Assembly: GCF_020921035.1 (NCBI RefSeq)
Contig: NC_063152.1
Location: forward strand, 28,023,903 to 28,087,902
DNA: 64,000 nt
Reading direction: 5' to 3'
Source of the DNA: Rhodamnia argentea
Lineage: Eukaryota > Streptophyta > Magnoliopsida > Myrtales > Myrtaceae
In this document: piece by piece, positions 1 to 10,850 of the stretch
Layout: each line of letters starts with the position of its first letter
How positions within the stretch are numbered: the stretch's first letter is position 1
Notes under the pieces: model-generated
Database searches by the model: none
What the model was told of the DNA's origin: nothing
Seen by the model: only the letters and a program-made list of their open reading frames with translations
Made by a program: the position numbers and the translations under genes

Positions 1-621
1 GCTAGTTATGGCGAAAGGAAGTGCTTCTTCCAAAATAGCGTCGCCATGGCAACTTAAATGGCAAGCGTCATATAAGCCCAGCAATCCGTGCACATCTGTA
101 GCGAGCGATTCCTTGAAGTTGCCTTCACTGTCCTTGAATTTGTTAAAGACCTCTGTTCAACCAACCAACATGGGAAAAAAGACATAAATCAATCAGAAAT
201 TAGGAAGATGATACACCTAGTTAATGTTCTATATTTTCTTTCACTAGTTTATCCTGAAATTCGAATGAGTCAATAGTTAATTTTGCGGCATTAATTTTCT
301 GAAGAAGCAATTCTTAATGGTTTTCTTGTCGGATGGTTCATTAAGTTCAAGACTTACCTGATGAAATATTGTGTGACCTTGTTGTCGCAGTAGTCGAAAC
401 ATAAGAGCAACCACAGGAAGGTCATCTCCCCTGAAATCTCCACGATCAAGTTTAGAACAACTTTTGTGGATTTGTTCCAATTGCTCATCTATTTCTCGTT
501 CGAAATGGTAGTCAATTCCCAAGCGTTGGATTTGATCAATCAAGTGAAGCATTTGTGAAGACTTATTATCCGCGGCATCAGTCACCATCTTCCTCACCTC
601 TCCCTTCAATTCCTCGACTTA
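1..621 (-). CDS. terpene synthase, partial (two internal exons; runs off the left edge)
   Basis: Two adjacent exons of a class I plant terpene synthase lie on the minus strand. The first runs from about 621 to 358 and encodes the N-terminal helical domain, including the family signature [19 protein letters not shown] and then a LLRQQGH segment. It ends at a clean GTAAGT-type donor. The second starts at 150 after an AGAG acceptor and reads open to the window edge ([19 protein letters not shown], then a [10 protein letters not shown] segment and an ILEEALPFA segment). Phase fits across the intron. The length of the first piece matches the usual second exon of TPS genes. The catalytic DDxxD exons would lie left of the window. 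The acceptor near 621 is poor in pyrimidines, and no first exon (with an RRSANY/RRxxxxxxxxW-like motif) is visible up to the helicase gene at 1562. This may be a pseudogene or a 5'-truncated copy. The family call is firm; function and substrate cannot be told. Confidence 0.82.
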
Positions 622-1561
622 GTCTTAACTTATTTTGTTTCACGTGATTGCTTGTTCTATCTTGATTTCACATTGCTACTATCTTTTCAAACCGGTCACA
701 ATATTACGAGTCTTTGAGTTTCACGTGGGATCGACATGAATCCTGTAACTTTGAGATCTATTTATAAAAAAAAAAATCACCAAAAAATTGAAAATTGAAA
801 ATGGATTGTTTGTTAATTCTGGAGGGGGAAAGTGAATGGCTTAGAAAGTAAAAACTTAAAATACAGGCTCTTAAATACAAGTCTCAAAGGCGCTCTTGTT
901 TTCAGTTCTGTACTAATTACAGGTTCTCAAATAAAAAGAGAATTTTCAGCCAACACTTCCTTCCCTCGATCTAGAATCAGAAATCATGGTAACCACTTTT
1001 CCGAAACATGAAAAGCAAAAAGTTTCTACTTCCAAAATAATCCAAGTTAACTGATTTTTTCGATAGTAATTACATTAGTGATTTTGAAAGATAATTTTCT
1101 TGCTTTCGAAAGCTAAAAAAAAAAAAAATCACATGGGTTCATTTATTTCGCAAAACTTAAATGATTTGAAAAATGTTATCATGATTGCTCGTGTCGCTTA
1201 AAATAATTAGTCAATAAAAAAATATTCTTTTTATCGATTTCAGGATAATATTTTTTAAATTAGTCATTTTTCGATAATGAATTTATTTTATTGAATAATT
1301 ATTTCAAGCAATAAAAAAGATCAATTTCAGGATAATATTTTAAAAATATTTTATTTTTGGTGAAATAAACGAAACTTAATTCTTAAAATGGGAAAAAAAA
1401 AAAAAATCGTAAGCTGACATGCTTCTTTCATGCTGAAAGTAGAAGGCCCAAGCCCTTCTCAATACGAATCTGTTCAAATGCCGAAAGAGAATTAGCGCGC
1501 CAAGCCCACTACCCATCCGATTAAACCGAAAAACGGTGCGTAGAATTCGCCTCCTCATTTC
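622..1561. other. intergenic region between divergent terpene synthase and helicase genes
   Basis: AT-rich DNA of about 940 bases between two head-to-head genes. No coding exon is recognised. Two CACGTG G-box cores occur at 641-646 and 722-727. An imperfect direct repeat (ATTTCAGGATAATATTTT) is seen near 1237-1254 and 1324-1341 in a very AT-rich stretch. The rest shows nothing I can name. Confidence 0.5.
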
Positions 1562-4500
1562 ATGTCCTTAAGGCTTAAACCCTGGCAGTCTCATCTCTCT
1601 CAGTTACACTCCTTATCCTTAAACCCTAAAAATCGCCATATCCGTCCTCCCTTCAAGCTTCCTCCTTTATCCTCATTCGTCGCGATCTGCATGACGCCGG
1701 CGAGGCTCCTCACCCACCTCCGTCTCCTCCAGCCTTCTCTTCCTCTCCACTCATCCATGAAGCTCTCTCGGTCCCTCCACTCTTCTCGGTCCGTACCCGT
1801 TCCTTTCCGAGCCTTCGCTTTCAGGCCCAGGCACGCCGGCTTGTTAGCCTTCCGAGCCAACAGCCAACTGGATGTGCGGGGGCTCTCGTCCCGGTCTTCT
1901 TCCGGTTCGCGGGCATCTCCGAAGAGTTTAATCGACGATGAGGCCGAGCTCAGCGACTGGGTCAGCGGCCTGGGGAAAGACGACTCAGTTGGGGAGGTGA
2001 GTTCTAGTAGAGTGCGGGGAAGGAGCTATGCGGATGAGGTTTCATTCGGGGTGAAGCGGCAGAGGTATGGCGACTCGGACGATGTTGTCGGGTCGGGCCG
2101 GAGGAAGGGTCGGAGGGATGCAGAGGGGCTTGATTCAAGGGATTCTAGGAGAAGAAATGTGAATGAGTTGGGGGACGGTGAGGAGTTCTCGTCCCCACGT
2201 CGGAGGTTTGATGATAGGTCTAACAGCAGAAGCGCGAGACCTTCGACATGGAAGAGGGGCGGCAGAGATTCTGATTCACTACTTGTGCGGAACAGTAGAG
2301 GAAATGCAAATTCCATGCGAAGAAATGCGGGTCCGTTGGATAAATCTGAGGATGAGGAGGATGATGTGGAGGAGAGGAAGAGGTCCATGGGGAGGTTTGA
2401 CGATTTGACTAGTGAGGAGGATAGCGAAGTCGACGACAAAGATGACGATGAAGATGAGTTTTTGAAGAAGAGTGCGAATTCGTTGTTTGGCGAGGAAAAG
2501 CAAGCTGTTGTAGAGAATTCAAAGAGAATCTTGCAGCAGAGTTCTGATTCTTACTTGAGTGAAACTAGGTACACTTCTTCATGTCCTCGTACTTCCGTAT
2601 TAATTTGGCTGCTAGAGTTGATAGAAGGAATAGTTTCTAGTGCCAATTGATCGTCCATTATCGCCAGGGAAAAGAACTTTGGGCACCTAGCAAGAACTTC
2701 TAAATGTTCCCTCAACTTTCATTTTGGCTGAGGCATTTTCTTCTGTAGTCACTGTTGTGGAACTTTCTTTTGTGGTTTGAAAAGGCAGGGATAATGAGCT
2801 CTGCTTGCCAAGTGACGAGGGGAAATCCTTCTTATACTAGCTTAAGCTTTTTAGAACAGTTGACAGTAGTCTCACAAGATATTGCATGATATCAGAGCAG
2901 GAGGTCTTGAGTTTAATTCTTTTCAGGCCCTTATTTGCCTCCTCAATTAAATATGTCCACGCTTAGTACTAGGTGAAAGACCAAACTAAGCATGAGGTAG
3001 AGTGTCAGAATATTAAATATTAAATTACGCCTTCATCTAACGGCTTAAGCTTTTAGAACAATCGGCAATGGTCATACAAAATATTACAATTTCTGCAGCA
3101 CAAATCCAAGTTCTTTACAATTCCAATATGTTAAAACTGAATCCACTTGTATGCGCGCTTCAATTATGCCTTGGCATATTTCTTCGGTACTCATCTTTGT
3201 CTTATATAGCTCCTTGTGAAAGATTTCTCTGATTAGATACCATGAGTTCAGCATCGGTGAGAAGAGTATATCCAGCTCTTGCTCCTTTACCCGTAAAGTA
3301 TGAATATACTTGGATGGGACTCCGAAAAAAGTCTGGTACTTGCGGTTCATATGTCTGCGGATTTGAACTTGGTAAATGTCTCACTTGAGTTCACATTTCT
3401 GCAGATTTGACCAATGTTCAATCTCTCCCTTGTCCTTGAAAGCAATTAAGGATGCTGGCTATGAGAAGATGACTGTGGTCCAAGAGGCCACGCTTCCCGT
3501 TATACTCAAAGGTATGGTCCTAACCTAACAATTTCTTAGTGTAAGGCATATTAAGATATTGTTACTCAGATACGTCAAGTTTCTTGCTGAAATTTAGTCG
3601 AGTCTATAACGATAGTCTTGGTGAGTTTAGTTGATTTTGAAGGCGGTGGAGCTTTTTCTTAGAGTTGTGGCACTATCTAAAAGAGATTGTGGAGGTTTGA
3701 GTTGACTATCTTTTTCAAGAAATGCTACTGATAATGCACTGCAATACGAGCCAAGCACTTGGTCTGAGTTAGGAAAGGCCATATGTTGCTGTCCACCTTG
3801 TCATGGTTGCTATACTGATGTGAATAATTCCGTCACCATGGCTCCGATGATATAGTGTCATCGTCCATCGCTATTCGTGTTGAGCTCGTTCATCTGGCTT
3901 CATTTCTTCCTGGAGCCCAGATGTGCAGACGAAAGTCATTTCTAGATTCTTATCACTCAGCGTTTGCCTATTGTTCTCAATGATTCGTGTGCTAGTCCTG
4001 AAAGTGGACTCTGATGTTACCAGATTATGACAGTGGGTTGAGCATGTCACGAGCCACCATCCAAAGATTAGGAAAACCTAAAACTGACCATTCCTGGCCC
4101 ATGGGCCTATCCGGCCTAGTTTCACCCAGGCAAGCGGCATGAACCCTTTTTCCTACAAGGCCCTTCCTGGGCCCGATTAGGCACAGCAGGGCCCATTGGC
4201 TATTCCTAGTCTGTGGAGTAAAATCACACATTTCAAGAAGAGGCTATGACTTTCTCTTTTTATCCTACAGAAATAGGATTTTCCCTTTTTTTTTTAAATA
4301 TTTACTTTGAGAATTTGTATCTGAGCTTGTGTTCCTATGCTTGGTTGACCATTGCTAATTTGACTTGAGTTCGTAGGTTGATTTTACCTTGTCTCCCCCT
4401 CACCCCTTTTTCCATTTTGTGTTTTTTTTTTTCTTTTCAATGCTTGAAGCTATAATTTTCTATTGCCCATTTTCCCCACAGGTAAGGATGTTCTTGCCAA

Positions 4501-7500
4501 GGCTAAGACAGGCACCGGAAAAACTGTTGCGTTTCTTGTAAGATACTTCAATTGTGCGACATTTTACCTCCTAACCGGGGGCACATTGTTTTTGGCGTCC
4601 ATGCTTCCCCGAGGATCATGCTTCAGTTTCTACAGAGAGACATGCATTTACATTCTTTCTGTTAATGAGAAGAGAGTTACTTGCTACTTGCTAGTCTCAG
4701 GGAGTTCTTTTGTCAGAATTCCCTGTTTTGAGTGTGTGAGGAGAAAATAGTCAGGTTTTTCAATTTCATGCTCTTTCTTATACCTTGCAGAAAAAAGTAA
4801 AAGTTTTACCTTTACTCTAAATGTGTGCTGCCGCTTGTTTTAGAAGATTGGATGTCTAATGGATTGCTTGTCCATCTTAGTGTGTTGTGTAACTTTAATC
4901 CAGATAGGTATTTAGAGTAGCAAAAACATGAGTCTGTAAGTTGTGATTTATGAACTGGTATTACTTGGCTTTGGAATATGCAACAGTTTCTCTAATAATT
5001 TGAAGTTATTTTCAGCTTCCATCGATTGAAGTTGTCATTAAATCACCGGCTCCTGCGCGTGATCAAAAGAGACCACCAATTCTTGTTCTGGTTATCTGTC
5101 CGACTAGGGAGCTTGCAGTCCAAGCAGCTGCAGAAGCCAATGCCCTTTTGAAGTATCATCCTTCTATGGGTGTTCAAGTTGTTATAGGAGGGACACGACT
5201 TGCTCTAGAACAGAAGCGCATGCAAGCAAATCCTTGCCAGGTTAGTTTCTTTGAGGAAATATGAAAGTGTTTCATTGTCCCTAGTGCGATCTGATATCAT
5301 TTTCTGTAGTTAGAAAATTTAAACAGTCTGGAGGTAATTGCCATGTAAGAGGCCGAGAACTGCTGGTGAAATTTTCGGAGGACTTGTCCTAAAGAAGAAA
5401 ATTTGGAAAATCACTTTAGAAGTCGTTTGATGCAATGGAGGATTGGATAAACCAATATCAATCACACTATTCACATCACATAATTTTGCACATGCATCAA
5501 AGTGCAAGAACAGGGAATCAGTCAATTTTGACATAATTGTTCAAGGGGCAAAGCTTATCTTACAAAGAAACATAATGGACGGATAATCTGCCAACCCTAG
5601 CAGATCGTAGAGAAGCTATAAAATTTAAACTGGGAAATAACATAATTTCTAGAAAGTTCTAGACATATCATCTAAAATTAGCTAAGATATGATCTAAAGC
5701 TCTAGAGATAAGAAAAGTAGTCACATTCCAATCTTGGAGGTTATGCAGTCTCACGTCCCATCGAAAAGCTTGACTTCGGCAAACTGTGTTAACTGCACCA
5801 TCATCATCCCCTGTTTAGACGACAATTGTCATCGAATTTTAAAGGTTGGAAGAATGTTGTAAGTCTACTTAATGCGGGTAATACTTGACTTCGTAGTCGG
5901 AAGTTAACTATTTTGGCATCGGTTAGAAGAGAACTTCTTTTGATGAGTGTTGTTTTCTCTACTTTTTTGGGAATGGATCTAAGACTTTTGGATTCATTTT
6001 CTTCTACTTCGGGGGTTCTTGAAAAGACTCTCAGGGACTTTAATCATATGATTTAGCTACTGGTCTAGATTAATGGACCAACAAGCTTGTTATGTTATTT
6101 CTGTATACACTCTCTCGAGAAGATTTCAATCATAGAATACAGCAAGAAGTTGCTGTCCTCCATCCTTGTAAGTTGACTTGATTTTATCTCTGAAAATGTG
6201 AAATTACCTCTGTGGTGTGCCTTCTTGCTAGTGCTGTATAGCTGCCACTGATGACTAAATTTCACTAATTATTCAAAGGTTTTCTCCACACAATGCAGAT
6301 ACTTGTGGCTACACCTGGAAGGCTCAAAGATCATATTGAAAACACTGCAGGATTTGCAACCAGGCTGATGGGCGTGAAAGTTCTTGTACTCGATGAGGCT
6401 GATCGTCTGTTAGACATGGGATTTCGCAAAGATATTGAGAAAATAATTGATGCTATCCCAAAGCAGCGGCAGACTCTTCTTTTTTCTGCGACTGTTCCAG
6501 CAGAGGTTTACTTCTTTATTCCGAGCTTCTGTTGATTTGTCTTGGAAATATTTTCAAAGTCCTAATAGGTACCTTTTGTTTCTCAGGTTCGACAAATGTG
6601 CCACATTGCTTTGAAACGAGATCATGAATTCATTAGCACTGTACAAGAGGGAAGCGAGGAGACACACTCGCAGGTAGTTTCTCTTAATATCTTGAATAAT
6701 TATCTACAGTTTTCAATTTTTGTCTAACAAGCTTGGTCTCTTAGAATTCTTGATTGGCTGGAAATCTCAGGTCAGACAGATGCATCTAGTGGCTCCTTTA
6801 GACAAGCACTTTTCCTTGCTCTATGCTCTTCTAAAAGAGCATGTTGCAGATGATGTCAATTATAAGGTACAGACTTACTCCAGCATTTTCTACTCCATAG
6901 ATGAAATTTATGCACTGTAGGACAAATATAAGGTTGTTTTTTCGGAAGCACAAAGGCAATTTGCTCCAGCTGAGTGTTATCTATTTTTCATTATTATAGA
7001 TATTTTTAAATAAACTTGTTTCAATTTTTCGTTAATGGGTGATTACTGCAATTGGTTCTTCAGGTTATTGTGTTCTGCACGACCGCAATGGTGACCAAAC
7101 TTGTTGCTGATGTCCTTGGTGAGCTGAAATTGAATGTCAGAGAGATTCATTCAAGAAAGTCGCAGTCTTATAGAACAAAGGTTTCTGATGAGTTTCGGAA
7201 GTCAAAGGGTCTTATTCTTGTAACTTCAGATGTGTCTGCACGTGGAGTTGATTATCCTGATGTCACCCTTGTCTTACAGGTATCATAATGCCAATTCCTA
7301 CCTATGCATAGTAAATTACAGTTCTCTTTTCTATAGGTGGCAATATTGAAGCTAGATTGAGCACTATATATTGCTGCAATCTCTCTATCTCACTGGGAAG
7401 TTCTATGGTGTTCCTCCCATATTCATCTGTAACTGCTAAGAACCTTATTCTGCATTCATCTGTTAACTGTTATGAACCTTCTTTTCCTTCATTTTTTTTT

Positions 7501-8279
7501 TTTAATTATTTGATTTAATTTTAATGAAAGTTACTGTCTGTTCTTTCTTAAAAGAGGGTTCTGGACTTCTCATATTGTTTTTTTTGAGCTTGTCGGAAAT
7601 TTAAAAGCAAAAGTTGGGTGGCTCAGCATGCAGAAGTAATGATTGGATTACTTTGCCTATGGCAGGTGGGATTGCCTGCTGACAGACAACAATACATACA
7701 TAGACTTGGTAGGACAGGACGGAAGGGCAAAGAAGGGCAGGGTATCTTGTTACTAGCTCCATGGGAGGAATTCTTTCTGTCAACCGTAAAGGATTTACCA
7801 TTCACGAAGGCCCCAGTGCCTTCAGTAGATCCTGATACAAAGAAAATGGTGAGCTTAGATGAGCCCTCTCTTTATTTACTCTCTCTGTGTAGATCCATCT
7901 TTTCATGTCATCGTAGTCTTCTTCTTAGACTTAAGCACAGTAATAGATTTGTAGCCAGATAAAAAAATCATGTTATCTTGTAAGCATATTTAGATTCTTA
8001 GGCTAGGGGATGGAGGAATGGAAAAATGCTGACTACAATTATTATGAACAGGTCGAAAGGGCTCTGTCTCATGTGGAGATGAAAAACAAAGAAGCAGCGT
8101 ATCAGGCTTGGCTTGGCTACTATAATTCGAACAAGAAAATTGGTAGCGACAAGCTCAGGCTTGTGGAGCTGGCGAACGAGTTCAGCCGGAGCATGGGGCT
8201 TGATAACCCTCCTGCCATTCCTAAACTCATCCTGGGCAAGATGGGCCTCAGGAATGTGCCCGGCCTTCGATCTAGATAG
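1562..8279 (+). CDS. DEAD-box ATP-dependent RNA helicase, RH25/RH26/RH31 type
   Basis: ATP-dependent RNA-unwinding enzyme. Exons: 1562-2568, 3405-3511, 4482-4537, 5016-5240, 6299-6505, 6587-6673, 6771-6866, 7064-7279, 7666-7848 and 8052-8279, giving 803 residues in consistent phase. Residues 1-335 are a poorly conserved N-terminus: a Ser/Arg/Leu-rich start that looks like an organelle transit peptide, then a charged Arg/Ser/Asp stretch and an acidic run. The core follows with all helicase motifs: Q-motif ([14 protein letters not shown]), motif I AKTGTGKT (379-386), PTRELA (419-424), TPGR (470-473), DEAD (497-500), SAT (528-530), [10 protein letters not shown] (about 649-658) and HRLGRTGR (679-686). 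The C-terminus ([13 protein letters not shown], then [12 protein letters not shown]) is typical of the RH25/26/31 subgroup. A second in-frame ATG at 1691 (Met44) could be the true start. Organelle targeting is inferred only. Confidence 0.93.
2836..3088 (+). mobile_element. TRIM-like LTR relic (copy A) in helicase intron 1
   Basis: Fossil of a miniature terminal-repeat retrotransposon. The right terminal repeat (3003-3088) runs from TGTCAGAATATT to ATATTACA. A similar left repeat is seen at about 2836-2886. It is followed by a primer-binding-like ATATCAGAGC at 2889-2898, resembling the methionine tRNA complement TGGTATCAGAGC, and by an AGGTCTTGAGTTTAA segment. There is no coding capacity. Related copies lie at 16365-16538 and 35285-35505. 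The repeats are clearly diverged, so the copy is not recent. Confidence 0.6.
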
Positions 8280-8884
8280 ATTCTTGATTTACATTTGTGC
8301 AGCCACATTGATACAACAGACTATCAAGTGCTTTCATAGAAGATGAATGCTGGGGCTGGACTTTCTTCATTGATCTACATGTAACCAGATCATGAAGTGG
8401 ATGTATTTGTTTTAGTCCCATGGCTTGGAGTTTCAGATGTACTTATGCCCCATTTATTGGAACCAGGTGAACCGGATACACAAAGTGCATAGCGTCCTTC
8501 ACTTGTTTATAGCTGAATATCTAGACATGTTTGAAAGAACCTAGCGCTTCCAAAACATTTAGTACCTGTTAGATCAATTCACATCGACGTATAGATCGAG
8601 TCTGTGATCGGCTTCCTCAATTGCAAAGCCTGGTAAGTGCACTGGGTGTAAGCTGATAATGAACTCCAAGGCAAGTTATTTCATTGTTAAGGGACTCGAG
8701 TCTTCATTCAACAAAATAATTTGCTCGGTTGTTGTTGTCGTAGGAGTGTCAACGGGTTGGTTTGGATCGAGCTTTCATCTGAGCTGAACATGTTTGTTGT
8801 GTGGTTAGTGCAAACTGAACCTTGTGATACCTGAACCGAAAATATAGCAAGGTGTAAAACAGTCTGATGTGTGTAAAACAGTCG
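8280..8884 (+). other. helicase 3' region and spacer
   Basis: About 600 bases holding the likely 3' UTR of the helicase gene and spacer DNA. No recognisable gene or repeat is seen. Confidence 0.4.
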
Positions 8885-9208
8885 ATGGCAGCCTTCCGGT
8901 TGCTGGAATTCGAGTTCTCGCTGCCGATGTCAATCTCCGGGTGGCTGGAGTTTGGCTTCTTCTCGCATCTAATGACACGGAGCTTCAAGCTGTCCGACTT
9001 TATTGTGGACGACATGCTCTGGATGGTCATCACGGTGCTGGAGTCCCTTGCCCTGGCCGCTACGCGCTGCTTCTTCTTCGTCTTCTACGGGTGCGCTCTC
9101 GGATTATCTCCCTCCCTCGTCCGCGAGATTTTTTTTTGTTTGCCATGCGTTTGTGTTTACTTTTGTAGTTGTGAACTGAAATTTCCAATATGTTCACTTG
9201 TGAATTAA
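8885..9208 (+). CDS. candidate small membrane protein, unrecognised
   Basis: An ATG-started frame of 107 residues in a stretch richer in G+C than its surroundings. It begins MAAFRLLEFEFSLPMSISGW. A segment LSDFIVDDMLWMVITVLESL runs into a hydrophobic ALAATRCFFFVFYGCAL, so one or two membrane segments are likely. A possible splice donor (TACGG|GTGCGC) lies at 9090/9091, so the first 205 bases may be exon 1 of a longer gene. I found no convincing second exon. After the donor the frame becomes Phe/Cys-rich and looks like intron. Amino-acid composition up to residue 68 looks like real protein. I do not recognise the family. It could be a small two-exon gene, a gene fragment or chance. Confidence 0.4.
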   Translation: MAAFRLLEFEFSLPMSISGWLEFGFFSHLMTRSFKLSDFIVDDMLWMVITVLESLALAATRCFFFVFYGCALGLSPSLVREIFFCLPCVCVYFCSCELKFPICSLVN

Positions 9209-10385
9209 AATTTGAGGGAGAATTTCTTCATCTACTGTCGAATTGGCTTGAATGATGACTTAGGATTGTGCGACCCTTTGAGTTCGTGGTTTGGTTAGCA
9301 GTGTCGCTTAGAGGGCTTCACATTCTCCGTGGACGAGAATGTGTTTCGGTTCGGTTGGATACCCGAATGTAGCCGAACCAAAGCTATTATGATGCTAATT
9401 CTTTCATCTATTATCCGAGTCGAATGAGAAGTATGCAATGAGTTGCTTTAGCACCGCAGCACTTGGTATTCTTCTCACGGCTAGATCCAATCTCCTAGTC
9501 CTTGCAGATAGGAAAAAGAATTTCACGTTCCCTTTCGGAAGCAGATGATTATTCCTCGCCTTCTCACATGAAAATATCGTAACTTTTTGGGTCGGGTCGG
9601 GTCGGGTCGAGTCTGTCACACATCAAAACTGATGATGCCCTTTACTAGTGTTGGATATCTCATTGACATGCATGCATAGTCCCAAACCATGAGGGGATGG
9701 GGGTGGTCCAGCAAAGGTGGTTTGACGTCCGCAAGCACTTCCCAATCCCATCACCCTTTTGCCAACTTTTGGGGAAAACTCCCTCTTTTTAAATCCAATT
9801 TTCGGCATCTAATAAAAAATATTAACGAGGCTTATCCACCCTATACAGAGGAACCTCATCTTGCTTTGAACGAGTCCGACTTTACCGGAAAAAAGATGAA
9901 AGCAAAAGAAAGGCAAAATCCCCAATGACTCGTTTGTCAAATTTCCATTTATGGGGTTGAGCACAGAATAATTGGTGTGATATCTATTTTGGGTTTTTGC
10001 CTGATGAGCAGTAGCGTGTAAGGATTCCTATCAACACCTACGGAGTCTAGTCATCGCTGCATGTAAAGGACTAAAGAGAGAGGCCACCGGGGCCACCAAA
10101 GTGTCCCTGTTTGAGCAAAAAAATTGGAGAGATTTCCCAATACACGGTAATGTCGGAATTGATCCCACCTTCTCTGAGTCCATGTCATTCGGCACATGCT
10201 CCTCCGAACATGAACGGAAGAGAAATAGGATAGGAAAGGAGGGGCTCAGTTTGGTGCGCGAAAACTAAAAGATCATAAGAATGAGAGTTCAAAAACAGAA
10301 GAAAGAATCGACCACACTTTTCGCACAACCTGAGATCCTTCAATCGCTGGTCGTTAAAAATAAGCCAGCTAGTTCATAACGGATG
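9209..10385. other. intergenic spacer left of the copia element
   Basis: No gene is recognised. A short GGGTC tandem (four copies) lies at 9589-9608. The sequence ends in the GGATG target site (10381-10385) of the copia insertion. Confidence 0.4.
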
Positions 10386-10683
10386 TGTTAGGAATCGCGC
10401 ACCAATTCCAAAATAATAATCCAAGCAAACAATCCACACTAGCAAAATATAATCATAAAAGAACAAAATCGAAAGAACACATCGGAGAATTTGTTGTCAA
10501 AGTTCACCCGAACCTGGGGTACGTCTCCGCATAAAGACACTCTGCGAATCCACTAGTTTTCGAAAATAGTAGGAATATAACTGATGATCTTCTCATAAGA
10601 TTAAGGCAAAAAGGAAATCGAAAACACTCAAGAATGCCGTTACGGCCTCTCTTTTTCTTTTTCTTTCTATTTGCTACTTTGTG

Positions 10684-10730
<47 letters not shown>

Positions 10731-10850
10731 ATGACGGCTACTACTTTTTTCACTTCGCTTATATGAGAGGAATAGCTTTTAACCTCAGAGCAAAAAAGGA
10801 TAAAAGACAAAAAAGCCATTGATGAAATATCTTGGCTTCACAGGCCAACA
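10386..10850 (-). repeat. copia LTR, left copy (3' LTR in element orientation)
   Basis: 465-base terminal repeat beginning TGTTAGGAATCGCG and ending GGCCAACA. It carries a (CT)n tract at about 10687-10726. It matches 14971-15423 along its full length. Confidence 0.92.

Noticed and set aside
2026-2439. 137-codon minus-strand frame opposite helicase exon 1
   Set aside because: Ser/Leu-rich mirror of the Arg/Asp/Glu-rich coding strand, with no family resemblance. It is a shadow.
10634-10822. Frame rich in Phe/Leu/Ser in the left copia LTR
   Set aside because: It is a translation of the (CT)n tract within the LTR.
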